From Toxorhynchites rutilus septentrionalis (taxonomy: Eukaryota; Arthropoda; Insecta; Diptera; Culicidae): DNA of 64,000 nucleotides. Below the pieces are notes generated by a model that ran no database searches, was not told where the DNA came from, and saw nothing but the letters and a program-made list of their open reading frames with translations. Location: assembly GCF_029784135.1 (NCBI RefSeq), contig NC_073746.1:107838661-107902660 (forward strand), read 5' to 3'. Of the stretch, positions 21,469-33,173 are shown one piece after another. A program made the position numbers and the translations under genes. The stretch's first letter is position 1. Each line of letters opens with the position of its first letter.

Positions 21469-22278
21469 GGCCTCCTTTTCAGCACCACATCATCACCACC
21501 CAAGACGTAGACGGTTGCATCAGCGATCAGCAGAAATTAAGTGAAAGATCCAGCGAGTATACCATTGAATAACAGCCCAAGAGCTGCAGATCCCAACAGC
21601 AAAAGTCGTATCAATATGCACAGTCAACGCAGCATCTGTATCCAACAACATATAAAGCAGAAACCAGCAGAGGTCTTCGATCGGTTTAGTTTTTCGGTGC
21701 AACAGTTGGATAGTATTATTCGTCTGCAATGTTCAACAATTATGTCGATCATTAGTTCAGCTCACCGAAAGAAAGCAATTAATTTAAACTGGTCAATTCT
21801 AAGATATAAACAACAGCAACAACTTATAATCAACATCATCCTCCGCCATCATCAGTGTGCATACAAAATAACTGTCCATAGTCAACTTTGCACAGATAGT
21901 AGCAACAACAACAGTCAACAGTTAACAAACAAAATTCCAACACCAATAATAGACAACAACGAAGCAGGCAGCAGCAAAACAGAGAAGCATCAATGCAATG
22001 AATCGACTAGAATTGTAAACAACACTGTAAAATATACAACACACAACACAATATGCAACATTCGTACGGGATCGATATCGATCAGCCTATTTCATAGCGA
22101 CAGAATATAACGGCGAATTTCAGGATCACAACAAACTCAACACACAAACACCAAGGTCATCACCCTCGAGCAAAACAACCACAATAGGTTTTACAGTTTG
22201 ATCAGCGAAGTATGACCAAAACAAATCATCGGATTATCACAAAACCTTAGCTATAGTAGTTAAAGCAGGAGAACACTT
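21469..22278 (+). mobile_element. BEL/Pao untranslated tail and polypurine tract
   Basis: CAA-rich sequence whose open frame (21541-22110) is a Gln/Asn-rich artefact. It ends with the purine-rich AAAGCAGGAGAACAC just before the LTR at 22279. Confidence 0.55.
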
Positions 22279-22597
22279 TGTTGAACCCTTGCAGAGTTCA
22301 AGGCGGCCGGCATATGTTTGAGCGAGAACCAGATAACAATAGAGAATATTAGAAGTGTGGATCGCGTTTGCGGTCTATTACTATCTCACTCATACGCTCA
22401 GATTTTCACCGTCCGTTTCACTGCACGTATTCGGACTGGGAGTAGTACTTCTTTGCCGGTCAACTGTTCTTTATTGTAGAAAGTCAGTCGAAATAAACCA
22501 TTGTACAATACGGTTCGGATTACTGGTGTGATCAATTCACATATACGGAGTTTCAATAAACTGTTCACACGCAAATTAATTACGTGTTTGTAGAACA
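22279..22597 (+). repeat. BEL/Pao LTR, plus strand
   Basis: Begins TGTTGAACCCTTGCAGAG, contains TTCAAGGCGGCCGGCAT and two AATAAA-like signals near 22490 and 22555, and probably ends at TAGAACA. No 5' LTR partner on the plus strand was found, so this is the 3' LTR of a deleted element. The right end is approximate. Confidence 0.6.
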
Positions 22598-22755
22598 CGT
22601 GTCCGAATATAGTGACGCACGAACACCATTGGAACGGAACGTTTTGGAAGATCCAAGAAGCGTATGCATAGAATAGCTGAAAACATCTCCGATTAGTTTA
22701 TCTCATCACAATTTATATAAAACACACTTACCTCCAGTACGCAGACGTCTTATTA

Positions 22756-24050
22756 AAGGGTGTGTCACATCAAATTGCATCACGGAAAAAACGCTGTAGA
22801 AATTCGCCCAGTAGACCGAGCCTTTTGAAAATTTTAGACAGTAATATAAAAACTATTAAACAACTTTTGGTATTTTCTTTTTATTCATACTTCGAGCCCA
22901 AGCCCGTATGCTCGCACCTTCCTCTTTACCCCGTCCATAAGGTTCTGTACAACGTAAGGTTGTAGGTTTTTTTGAACAGAAATCCATTTTCTCTTGAAGT
23001 CCGCCTCCGATTTGACAACTTTTGGGTTCTTCCGGAGGGCCTGCTTCATAATCGCCCAATATTTCTCTATTGGGCGAAGCTCCGGCGCGTTGGGCGGGTT
23101 CATTTCCTTTGGCACGAAGGTGACCCCGTTGGCTTCGTACCACTCCAACACGTCCTTTGAATAGTGGCACGAAGCGAGATCCGGCCAGAAGATGGTCGGG
23201 CCCTCGTGCTGCTTCAATAGTGGTAGTAAGCGCTTCTGTAGGCACTCCTTAAGGTAAACCTGCCCGTTTACCGTGCCGGTCATCACGAAGGGGACGCTCC
23301 GCTTTCCGCAAGAGCAGATCGCTTGCCACACCATGTACTTTTTGGCAAACTTGAATAGTTTCTGCTTGCGAATCTCCTCCGGAACGCTGAATTTGTCCTC
23401 TGCGGAGAAGAACAACAGGCCCGGCAGCTGACGTAAGTCCGCTTTGACGTAGGTTTCGTCGTCCATTACCAGGCAATGCGGCTTCGTCAGCATTTCGGTG
23501 TACAGCTTCCGGGCTCGCGTCTTCCCCACCATGTTTTGCCTTTCGTCGCGGTTAGGAGCCTTCTGAACCTTGTATGTACGCAGGCCCTCCCGCTGCTTGG
23601 TCCGCTGGACGAATGAACTTGACAAATTCAGCTTATTGGCGACATCCCGGACCGAACTTCTCGGATCACGTCTAAACTGCTTAACTACGCGCTTGTGATC
23701 TTTTTCACTGACGGAGCATCCATTTTTGCCGTTCTTCACCTTCCGGTCGATGGTTAGGTTCTCGAAGTATCGTTTTAGTACTCTGCTGACCGTGGATTGG
23801 ACGATTCCCAGCATCTTACCGATGTCCCGATGTGACAACTCCGGATTCTCGAAATGAGTGCACAGGATTAATTCACGACGCTCTTTTTCGTTCGACATTT
23901 TTCCAAATTTACGAAAAATTGACAGTGAAGCATGGCCAACGTGATCTATACACTCTTATCTGATTATAAGCGAAAGCTGAAGATATAATTCCTAAAAATT
24001 AAATTTCTACAGCGTTTTTTCCGTGATGCAATTTGATGTGACACACCCTT
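22756..24050 (-). mobile_element. Intact DD37E Tc1-mariner (ITmD37E) transposon
   Basis: A 1,295-bp element with 49-bp inverted repeats at 22756-22804 and 24002-24050 that match at every base by eye, starting AAGGGTGTGTCACATCAAAT. A TA lies on each side (22754-22755 and 24051-24052). It holds one uninterrupted transposase frame. Length, TIRs, TA target and catalytic spacing all fit the mosquito ITmD37E family. Lack of decay indicates a recent insertion. Confidence 0.93.
22885..23898 (-). CDS. DD37E mariner transposase
   Basis: The enzyme would bind the element's inverted repeats and move it into TA sites. The 337-residue frame has a helix-turn-helix at about 23-44 (HRDIGKMLGIVQSTVSRVLK), a second DNA-binding segment at about 66-105 and the DDE catalytic core. 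Catalytic residues are D146 (in VMDDET), D240 (in FWPDLASCHY) and E278 (in RPIEKYW). The 94-residue first gap and 37 residues between the second Asp and Glu define DD37E. No stops or frameshifts occur. Start ATG 23896-23898 fits the N-terminus of the family. The stop lies 80 bp from the TIR. It may be functional. Expression is not shown. Confidence 0.93.
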   Translation of the reverse strand: MSNEKERRELILCTHFENPELSHRDIGKMLGIVQSTVSRVLKRYFENLTIDRKVKNGKNGCSVSEKDHKRVVKQFRRDPRSSVRDVANKLNLSSSFVQRTKQREGLRTYKVQKAPNRDERQNMVGKTRARKLYTEMLTKPHCLVMDDETYVKADLRQLPGLLFFSAEDKFSVPEEIRKQKLFKFAKKYMVWQAICSCGKRSVPFVMTGTVNGQVYLKECLQKRLLPLLKQHEGPTIFWPDLASCHYSKDVLEWYEANGVTFVPKEMNPPNAPELRPIEKYWAIMKQALRKNPKVVKSEADFKRKWISVQKNLQPYVVQNLMDGVKRKVRAYGLGLEV

Positions 24051-24052
24051 TA

Positions 24053-25620
24053 TAGGTTAAAACAGTATCCCCAAAAGAATCCGACGAAAAATGGAGCGAA
24101 AAAACAAATATGTTTCGCGTATCGAACGAGCTTTTGTATCCGAAAAAGTTTAACCATTTCCGTCTCAACTATTTGTTGGTCGGAAAACGGTGGAAAGTTA
24201 TCCGACTCCCTTCAAAACATTCAAAACTTTTCTGCTCCGGCATCGCGGGACGTGGCACTTCGACATATTGCTGAAGTAAACAAACACTGTTCAGTATGAA
24301 ATCGATAGAAAAAATCACATCAAACCTTACCTGCAGTGAAAATGCGGTACACTATCGTGGCTCGACTTACGATTTTGTCACTTTTTACGATTTTTTGAAC
24401 TTTTAAAAACAAGAAATATTGAAAAAAAATCCGAACATCGCACAAATTGAGGATTGTTTATTACTAACTTCTTTGTGTGTTTAACACATGCGCGCTCCGT
24501 GTGTATACACAGGTAATATCACTTACCTTCTATTCTACGTACTTTGGTCGCACTGATTGTCCGGAGGTCAAATATGGGGAAATAATTCCCCTTCTGCTTT
24601 CTCCCGTACTGTTTTCATATACCGCTCCCCTAACCAACTTAGTGACGAAACGGCCTCACCTAGTACCATAGACCCGTCTTGGTTTAAAGATGATACGGAT
24701 ATCCGGTAACTAACCGGTATCCGGCCTACCCGGACAATATTTGCTATCGAATAATGACCTACTATCCAGGCGGGTATCGGACACAAGAAAAAATCAATAA
24801 TTCGTCATTAACATGAAATGAATACAATAAGTTACATTTATTCGACATCTAGCTAATTTGACAGATCTGTAATGCAACACGAATAATTGGACATTTTCGC
24901 CTCTAATTGGGCATACATTATTTAAAGGATTAAAAGGATACCATCTTCATCATATATAATTAAAAATGAGACTTGATCACTGAAATTGACGAATTTACGT
25001 TGGATTTACAAACAGATTGCGCAGCGAGTAAAATGATCATGTTTTGTTTCTTTCAAACTTTCAAACTATTAAGCTTATTTCTTATCTGGAATTCTTATCT
25101 TTCTATGAATCCACAAATATGCCTAATAGCAACTCAGAAAACCTTACTTAAAACGACAAAAAGAGTCTTCGATTGTAGGATATGTATTGATAGAAGAATA
25201 TTATATGATAAAATTTAATTATATATAAAAAATATTACACTTACAATGGTGATATCCGAAAAAATATTTGAAAAAAATATAAATATACATAAGCGAATGT
25301 GTACTCGCTTATTGGCATTTTTTTAGTTGGAGTGCTTTTAAGTTGGCGTTTCGCTAGTTTGAGAGGAGCACGCGCCAATCAAAAAGCAATCATCCGTCAT
25401 AATTATATTCCAGTTTTACTCTGTTGTTTCAATGCCATTTTGACGTAGAACTACGTCTTTCATGTCTGTACCGGAGTGTAAGTTCAAAGTTTCGAGAGAC
25501 AGTGACGATTTGGAGTGCAAGGTTTTGAACGTTAATACGCTTTTTGCCGGCTGAACGGAGTAGTATGATAATTTTTTCATGCGAAAGACAAAATGTCAAA
25601 ATAGAAATATAGAAAAATAG
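24053..25620. other. Intergenic AT-rich sequence
   Basis: No gene is seen. A partial pogo-type MITE lies at about 24828-24912 (aataagttacatttattcga, then aattggacat). A solitary family terminus TTTGACGTAGAACTACGTCT is near 25438-25458. A 'ccggtatccggcc' block lies near 24715. Confidence 0.45.
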
Positions 25621-25895
25621 AAATCATATTGACGTAGGATTACGTCTTTCGAGAACATATTGGGGTACAAATTGAAAATGAAATGAAATTGTCCAATTTC
25701 AAACGCTTATTGCTCAGTCATTTCATGATGGATTGATGAAATTTTTGCTTCAATCGATTTCGGCACTCCATAACAATTTTTTATATTGAATATATGTCAT
25801 GAAACTAACTATCGAACAATTGAAACATCTCAACCTCTATCCTAACGGAAATACCCGCTTCTGATTGGTCGAAATTGACGACACATGCGGCGGGT

Positions 25896-26182
25896 CCCTA
25901 ACAGAGACATCAAAACCAAGCTGCCTGGGGGAAATCGGCATTGCAAATACATGAGAGTAGGGGGAATTTTTGTTGCTACCGAAATGTATTCCCTAACAGA
26001 GACATCAAAACCAAGCTGCACGGGGGAAATCGGCATTGCAAATACATGAAAGTAGAGGGGGTCTTTTGTTCCTACCGAAATGTGTTCCCTAACAAAAACA
26101 TCAAAACCAAGATGCCCGGGGGAAATCGGCATTGAAAATATATGAAAGTCGGGTGCATTTTTATATTGCACGTAAGGTGAGT
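25896..26182 (+). repeat. 95-bp tandem repeat, three units
   Basis: Units start CCCTAACAGAGACATCAAAA at 25896, 25991 and 26087 (periods 95 and 96). Each contains 'ggggaaatcggcattgcaaatacatgaaagt' with few changes and ends 'ttgttcctaccgaaatgtgtt'. Related units occur at 46470-46824, 47781-47900, 48540-48630 and 50683-50870. Confidence 0.85.
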
Positions 26183-26910
26183 GATATGTTTGATTCTAGC
26201 AAATAGAATATAAATTTGGAACTTTAGTGTTGGTTGCTTCGTGAAATTTCATATCAATGACCGATCGTGTATTGTGAAAAATTTAGCACAAGTGTTAGCG
26301 TAAAATAGTATATGGTAGCATTTGTGTTAAAAATGACTTGATATATGAAAAGATTTATTTCAATTTTCATAAACAAAAACCAAGATGTGTTCCCGCTCGA
26401 GAACGGGTCGTTTGGTTTAAGCTGTTTGTTTTGTTGTGTTCATTTTCACCCAATGAAAGTTTTTACGGCGAGAAATATCAGAAAAATGAAGAAATATTAG
26501 AAAAACGGATTGCTCTACACATAGTATTAGGTGTTGTTAGTCCAATTAAAATTCGCATTGAATTGAATAAACACTCAGAAAGTAAATATTATAAAAGAAA
26601 ATAACCTTTTCCATTTCAAATATGTTTTCTCTATATTCAAGTTACATGTTTTCAATGATAACAAAAATTGATAATTGTATTCGATATTGGTAATTATCTT
26701 ATATTACATTGGTGAGTTTTATTTCATACATACATAACAAAGGAGGCATCTCGTCTAGGATCACAGAAGGCGGCTTTCGTCATATCTCGTTCCACTTCAG
26801 TATCTTTTATCTGATACGCACCATGCAACGACTGTTTACCATCCTTCTGTCATCATTACTCTGTAAACACTGGTGGAGTGAACAAACAATACCCATCAAT
26901 CAAACAAAAC

Positions 26911-26926
26911 GGTCCTTTTCAGGAGG
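26911..26926 (+). promoter_or_regulatory. Histone-type stem-loop in element C
   Basis: GGTCCTTTTCAGGAGG has the canonical half-stem and loop, but the last two stem bases are mismatched. It lies about 40 bp before the family's right-end sequence, as in elements A and B. Confidence 0.45.
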
Positions 26927-27548
26927 CCTCCAAATCATCAACAGATAGCCTAACGGAATCCTACGTCAACTATGCGGTCGTGTCTCGGACACAACCCTCC
27001 TGTGACTTTTTTTTGTATTTTAAGCGTACATATAGTATTCAGTCATATAATTATTTAATCGTTCAATTCATTCCGATGAAAATGCTTTTAAATAATTTTT
27101 TTTCATAACTGATGCTCTTACCATGTTTTGATTGTTTTATTCAATGTCCAGTTTCTATGGTGAAGCTTAATGTGCGATTCACATAGCACGTTACGGAGAA
27201 GAACGTCTACGTTCCGTCAACGTCTCCACCAATTCACACATGCAGTCAATGCTTCCACCAGCACCGTCACGTCAAATGCCAAACGAATGATTTATTTAAT
27301 TTTATTCATGGTGTCGCCACCTACAAAAATTTTAAATTGCAATGCCCTCTTTCAAATCAGCATGCCTAGAATCAGTTCTAAATTTTGAAAAATTCAATGA
27401 GAATCATTGAATTCAATTATTTAAATGCTTAAACCCCGTAGTCCGACCCTTATGCAACAATAATAATAAATAGAATAATTCTTTCAACAAGTCGCGAATG
27501 CTTTCACTCCGAAATTTGTAGCTAAGAGATATGTTGGCATAAAAAGTA

Positions 27549-27783
27549 CAGTAAGTTATTTATAAAGCGATATGCTGAGGCACCACTCAGTGTCGCATTG
27601 GAGTCGGTTTTGAGCAGTAATTGGACATTTGCGACTGTAGGCGACTTTCAATGTGGGCCATAATGTGGGTCCCGAACTCAATGTTTACACAAATGTCCAA
27701 CTAGAGGTAAAAATGTCTAATTAAACGTGTTGCATCACATATCTGTTCAATTAGCCTAATGTCGATGTAGATGTAAATTACTG
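27549..27783. mobile_element. pogo/Tc1-type MITE, copy 4
   Basis: A 235-bp copy, CAGTAAGTTATT to GTAAATTACTG, with TA on both sides. It is in the first unit of the tandem dimer. Confidence 0.75.
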
Positions 27784-28388
27784 TACAACCAAATCAAAAC
27801 AAAAGCCGAGACACAAAGCCCAGACAAAAACCAAACGAGCCGTCCGTCTCCGTCAATTATTCTTTTCTACAAACCCTGCCGGTCGTTTTCGTTGAACGTA
27901 TGCTGACGGGTCGTTACGTTGCTGGTGTATGTGAATGTTTTCATGAGAATTGCATAGTAGAATCATTGACGTATCGTGACGTGACGGGACGTGAACGTGA
28001 CGTGTATTGTGCGATTCACATAGCACGTTACGGAGAAGAACGTCTACGTTCCGTCAACGTCTCCACCAATTCACACATGCAGTCAATGCTTCCACCAGCA
28101 CCGTCACGTCAAATGCCAAACGAATGATTTATTTAATTTTATTCATGGTGTCGCCACCTACAACAATTTTTTAAATTGCAATGCCCTCTTTCAAATCAGC
28201 ATGCCTAGAATCAGTTCTAAATTTTGAAAAATTCAATGTGAATCATTGAATTCAATTATTTAAAAGCTTAAACCCCGTAGTCCGACCCTTATGCAATAAC
28301 AATAATACATAGAATAATTCTTTCAACTAATCGCGAATGATTTTCACTCCGAAATTTGGAGCTAAGAGATATGTTGGCATAAAAAGTA

Positions 28389-28624
28389 CAGTTAGTTACT
28401 TATAAAGCGATATGCTGAGGCACCACTCAGTGTCGCATTGGAGTCGGTTTTGACCAGTAATTGGACATTTGCGACTGGTGGCGACTTTCAATGTGGGGCT
28501 ATAATTTGGGCCCCGAACTCAATGTTTACAAAAATGTCCAACTAGAGGTAAAAATGTCTAATTAAACGTGTTGCATCACAGATCTGTTCAATTAGCCTTA
28601 TGTCGATGTAGATGTAAATTACTG
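28389..28624. mobile_element. pogo/Tc1-type MITE, copy 5
   Basis: A 236-bp copy at the same place in the second dimer unit, with only scattered differences from copy 4. The MITE inserted before the duplication. Confidence 0.75.
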
Positions 28625-28984
28625 TATAACCAAATCAAAACAAAAGCCGAGACACAAAGCCCAGACAAAAACCAAACGAGCCGTCCGTCTCCGTCAATTA
28701 TTCTTTTCTACAAACCCTGCCGGTCGTTTTCGTTGAACGTATGCTGACGGGTCGTTACGTTGCTGGTGTATGTGAATGTTTTCATGAGAATTGCATGGTA
28801 GAATCATTGACGTATCGTGACGTGACGGGACGTGAACGTGACGTGTATGTTGTATGTGAATCGCACTTAAATCGTAAGTTACGACACATTTGTCATTATT
28901 GGTGGAATACGACCACAAATGTAGTTATGAATAGCACAGCAAGTTAAGATTACAATACATATGTAGCAACCTTGCACACTTGCA

Positions 28985-30550
28985 CAAGCGGATATTCATC
29001 GGAAGCTATCGAGATGTATCAAAGACTCTAAAGAATCATATGACAACTACGTTTTTCGGATGAATGCGCTGGGACAGAAAGGCAAGCTCAGCAACGCTGC
29101 GATTATCAAATACACAATTAGTGGTCTTTCGTACGATGCACTTTATCCAAGCATCGCGTCTCGGCAGTACGATAGTATATACGAGCTGCTAAATCAGATC
29201 CGATACTGTGAAGCGAACCAGGAACTTTTCAAGCGCCGTAGTTTACCGGCATGGAGCCAGAAGTTTCAACCGACAGTTATCAATACGACACCGAAGAAGC
29301 CACAGGAAGAAAACCGAACATCGATACAGGCGATCCCGATCAAACGAAGCGACGAGTGTTACAATTGTCATGGCTCGGGACATCTTTCGATTAATTGTCC
29401 CCAACCTCAACGACGACCAAGGTGCGGTGTATGCAGAAAGGTTGGACACGAAGAGCAGAACTGTTTCAAGCGGAATCAGGGCGAACAAAGAGGTGAACGT
29501 CAGCAACCAGTCGAATCGGCAAATCAATCATCAGAAGCCGGTGGACGCAGCAGAAACACGGCGTACACAATTGGCGTGAAGGAAAAAACGAAACGAATGA
29601 CGAACGAGGAATGCAAGTTTTTGGAAGTGGACTCAAATTCGATGTTGGCGTGTGACGTCATCATTGGTGGACGGTTGAAAACCATGAAGGCGATGGCGGA
29701 CTCAGGTTGTCCGGTGAGTTTGATCAAACGATCTTGTATTTCGAATTTCATTAAAGTTAATAGGGCTAGCGATAGGGATGTAGTAGGTGTGAATGATTCT
29801 AAAATACAAATAGTAGGTACGTACTCGACTAGTATTGTGATCGAATCATTTGTTTATGTCGCAAATTTGACAGTAGTTATCGATACCACGATGAAAGTAG
29901 ATTTGCTTATGGGCCGAAGATTCCTTCAGGAAAATGGTTTACGCGGATTAACGTTTCGTCGCGAAGTTGCATATGATGTCGAAGCGATGAAAAATGTTTT
30001 TGATGGCGAAGTGGATAGTAGTATTTTACTTGTCGATGGAAAAGTATATCTCGACATCGGTGATACAGTCGAAACGAGATCGCTGAGTGGTAAGGTTTAC
30101 GAACTTTTCGAACGTAATTATATGAACCGCGAAAAACCTGGCGAGCCTTTGATTAAACATTGCGTGGAGATAAAATTAAAGGATGATCGTTACTATAATG
30201 CAACCCCTCTACGTATTAGCGATTATGAACGTAAGCAGCAGAATAGAATCGTGCAGGAAATGATGTCCAATGGGATAGTGCGTGAAAGCGATTCTCCGTA
30301 TTCTAGTCGCGTTGTTTTAACTCGGAAGAAGAATGGCGAATATCGTCTTTGTGTTAATTTCAAACCGTTAAATAAATTAGTGGAACGCGATCATTTTCCA
30401 TTACCGATCATTGAAGACCAAATCGCCAAGCTACAGGATCGTAAATATTATACGTCGCTCGATATGAAAAATGGATTTTACCGTGCGGAAAACTCAAGAA
30501 AATATCTTTCATTTGTTACGGAAGAAGGACAGTATGAATTTAATAAGTTT
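28985..30550 (+). pseudogene. Gypsy gag-protease-RT (first part)
   Basis: A single open frame joins gag, protease and the start of reverse transcriptase. Gag has two zinc knuckles (CYNCHGSGHLSINC and CGVCRKVGHEEQNC at about 29358-29465). The protease active site is ADSGCPVSLI at about 29695. RT starts with PYSSRVVLTRKKNGEYRLCV, then the TSLDMKNGF block near 30460. An 8-T run near 30549-30556 shifts the frame before the catalytic YxDD-type box. The N-terminal part of gag is absent. Confidence 0.85.
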
Positions 30551-30559
30551 TTTTTACTT

Positions 30560-32640
30560 TGGATATACGAATTCCCCGTCGATATTTGCGCGGTACGTGA
30601 TGAAGGTTTTGAAGAAATGTGTAGAATCGGGCGAGATGGTAGTATTCATTGATGACATTCTTGTGAGTACGGTTACAATTGATGAACATTTTGATTTATT
30701 ATCCAGACTTTTTTGTACTTTATCGGATAATCACATTGAGCTTAACATGAAAAAGTGTTCATTCCTTAAAACCGGCGTAGAGTTTCTTGGTTATTACGTG
30801 ACGTTTAACCAAATTCGTCCTAGTAATCGACACATTGAGAACGTGAGTAATTTTCCGGTACCAACAAACGATAAGGAGCTACATCGATTCTTATTAGGAT
30901 TGATTAGTTATTTTCGAAAATTTATTCACCGTTACAATTATATTGCGAGTCCGTTATATGAATTACAGAATCGTCGTGGATCAGATTTTATGTTCAAAAC
31001 GAAACATTTTGAGTGAATCGAGAGACTTAAGGAAGCGTTGATATCGAAACCAGTTCTTAGTATTTACAGTCCGCAACTCGAAACACAGCTTCATACGGAC
31101 GCGTCTTCGAATGGATTTGATGGTATACTCGTACAGCGTCAAGCGTATGATAATCAGTTTCATCCAACGATGTTTTTCTCACGTAAGACAACAGCGGCCG
31201 AATCTATACTCCACTCTTTCGAACTTGAGACGTTAGCTATCGTTTATAGCTTACAACGTTTTCGCGTGTATCTTTTCGGTATCCATTTTACGATCGTGAC
31301 TGACGTAAATCCGAAAATTGCTCGTTGGGCACTTTTCTTGATTCGATTACACGGTTGAGCATCGGTCCGCCGCCAAAATGCAACACGTAGATGCATTGTC
31401 ACGTATGTATTGTCATGTAGTAGAAGAAGTGGACGAATCATCTAACGTTTTTAAAAACGCGTTGTACGTGAATCAGATCAAAGATTCAAGGATTGTTAAG
31501 ATCAAAGCTGATCTAGAATTCGCTGAGAGCAAAGATTATGAGATCCGCGATAATTTGCTTTTTCGTAAATATAAAAATCGTTTACTTTTATATATTCCGG
31601 AAACCATGGAAGACTCCGTCTTTTTCAAGTACTATGATAATCTCGGACATTTCGGAATCGACAAGGTTAGTGAGTTGATTAAACGTTCGTATTGGTTTCT
31701 AGGTTTACGAGCTAAGTTAAAAGATCATATTTCAAGATGTGTGACGTGTATATCATTCAATCCGAAGCAGAATAAATTATATGTACCGTTGAACCTCGTA
31801 GACAAAACGAATATTCCTTTTGCAACGATTCATATTGATCATTTAGGACCGTTAGACAGAACTAAAGGCAAAAACGAACATATCCTCGCTATAGTTGACG
31901 CGTTTACTAAATTTTTGAAATTGTATGCAACGAAAACTACTAATTCACGTGAAGTAATAAAGCACTTGAAATCGTATTTTATCGCATATTCTACGCCAGA
32001 TGTATTAATATCGGATCGTGGTACCGCTTTTACCTCAGATCAATTTAAATCATTCGCAAACGATCATGGAATTCGACACCAGATTGTAGCCACCGCGTGT
32101 CCTCAGGCCAATGGACAAATTGAGCGCTATAATCGTACATTAATTCCGTTGTTAAGTAAGTTAGTAGAAACTCGTAAGCAACAATGGGATACAGTATTAG
32201 TAGAAGCAGAATTTTTGTTGAACAACACGTTGAATCGCTCTATCGCAGATATACCCTCTCGGTTGTTATTTGGTGTACTGCAAAAACGATATATCTCTGA
32301 TGGTATAACAGATTACGTAAATGAGTTGAATTCGAAAAAAGATGATCGGAATTTAACTGCAATCCGCGAAAATGCCGCGCAATCGATTAGCAAGCTTCAG
32401 AGATATGATAAAGAACAGTATGATAAACGTTGCAAGGTTCGTACGCATTACAACGAAGGTGATCTGGTATCGGTTCGAAGCGTCAAGCAAGTAGGATTTA
32501 GAGGAAAATTACAGCCAAAATTTAAAGGCCCATACGTCATCAGAAAGGTTCTCGAAATCGAAATCGAAATCGGTATCTGATTACAGATTTAGATGGATTT
32601 CAGGTATCCAATAGATATTTTGAAGGTATATTCGATCCTA
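30560..32640 (+). pseudogene. Gypsy RT (rest), RNase H and integrase
   Basis: RT resumes with the FIDDILVST box near 30640-30670. A TGA at 31015-31017 separates it from RNase H (HTDASSNGFDGILVQ near 31090). A second frameshift near 31340 precedes ALSRM. Integrase has the HHCC zinc site (H-x-H spacing near 31650, C-V-T-C at 31737), then a DDE core with IHIDHLGPL, LISDRGTAF and QIERYNRT. The GPY/F-like tail (KFKGPYVIRKVLE) runs into a GAAATC repeat at 32550-32572 that shifts the frame again. No envelope frame is seen. Confidence 0.85.
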
Positions 32641-32921
32641 TGAACATGTGACTTTATCAGAAGAACGATAATAATGAGATTAACGATTTTTCAGATTCAG
32701 AAGTCGAGTATGAAGATGTTGAATATTTAAATGATGAATTTTAGTGGAAATTGAAACCAAATATTGCGATTGAAAAATATGTTGCATAACGAGTACATTA
32801 GCTAGAAGAGTAAAAAAAACTGATATGTATAATAAAATTAATGTAAACGAAAAAAAATGATAAGCGAGAGACCACCAGCGTTTCACTGTCGCGGCCGACA
32901 GTAGTGTCAGGATGGACGTGC

Positions 32922-33173
32922 TGTAGCAACCTTGCACACAATGTCCTATTAGGAAAAAGATAAACCCCTCGATTTCTTATTATCATCTGCCACTTTGGCA
33001 TATTAGCGTTTATGTACATCCGTGAAATTTGCGATTGTCAGATTGAACTTCCGTCGTTGCGTGTTCTCGAACATTCGAGTTAAGACTTCCGCAGAGTAGA
33101 CATTAATAAAGTTACTTGTATAATAAAACGTGTTCTTCTAACGCCTCCGAACGCCGCGTATAAATTACGACAC
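32922..33173 (+). repeat. Gypsy 3' LTR
   Basis: A 252-bp LTR running TG...CA, with AATAAAG and AATAAAA near 33105 and 33122 as poly(A) candidates. It is the only full LTR of this copy. Confidence 0.8.

Larger units (their letters stand above)
25628..27010 (+). mobile_element. ACGTAGGACTACG-family element C (95-bp repeats)
   Basis: The left end is TTGACGTAGGATTACGTCTT at about 25629. The right end is TCCTACGTCAACTATGCGGT, then GTGTCTCGGACACAACCC, at 26961-27000, the inverse of the outer left end of element A. The interior has a 95-bp tandem repeat and, near the right end, a histone-type stem-loop. Membership in one insertion is inferred from order and orientation. Confidence 0.55.
27173..28860. 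mobile_element. Tandem dimer of an 840-bp TIR element
   Basis: The unit from TGTGCGATTCACATAGCACG at 27171 repeats at 28008 (period 837-840). The right end reads TATGTGAATCGCACTT near 28852-28866, the inverse of the left end. Only one copy of the inverse end exists, at the far right, while the left end starts both units. Each unit carries a MITE and a near-identical short frame (27900-28127 and 28741-28947, starting MLTGRYVAGVCECFHEN) that is part of the inverted end and not a gene. Confidence 0.7.
28962..33173 (+). mobile_element. Ty3/gypsy element, 5'-deleted
   Basis: A complete 3' LTR (32922-33173, TGTAGCAACC to ACGACA) is followed by CATA. The left edge has CATA followed by only the first 18 bases of the LTR (TGTAGCAACCTTGCACAC), then gag. 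The CATA pair (28958-28961 and 33174-33177) fits a 4-bp target duplication, so both original ends are present and the rest of the 5' LTR, the leader and the start of gag were lost by internal deletion. Coding frames have at least four lesions. Confidence 0.85.

Noticed and set aside
21541..22110. 189-codon plus-strand frame, Gln/Asn-rich
   Set aside because: Same reason: untranslated CAA-rich region between the BEL coding remnant and its LTR.
26700..26910. Possible histone H4 remnant before the stem-loop of element C
   Set aside because: A few codons (such as G-G-I-S-S-R-I) suggested it, but no continuous match to a histone could be made.
27900..28947. Duplicated frame starting MLTGRYVAGV, at first taken for a small repeated gene
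   Set aside because: It coincides with the inverted end of the tandem dimer element and ends differently in the two units.
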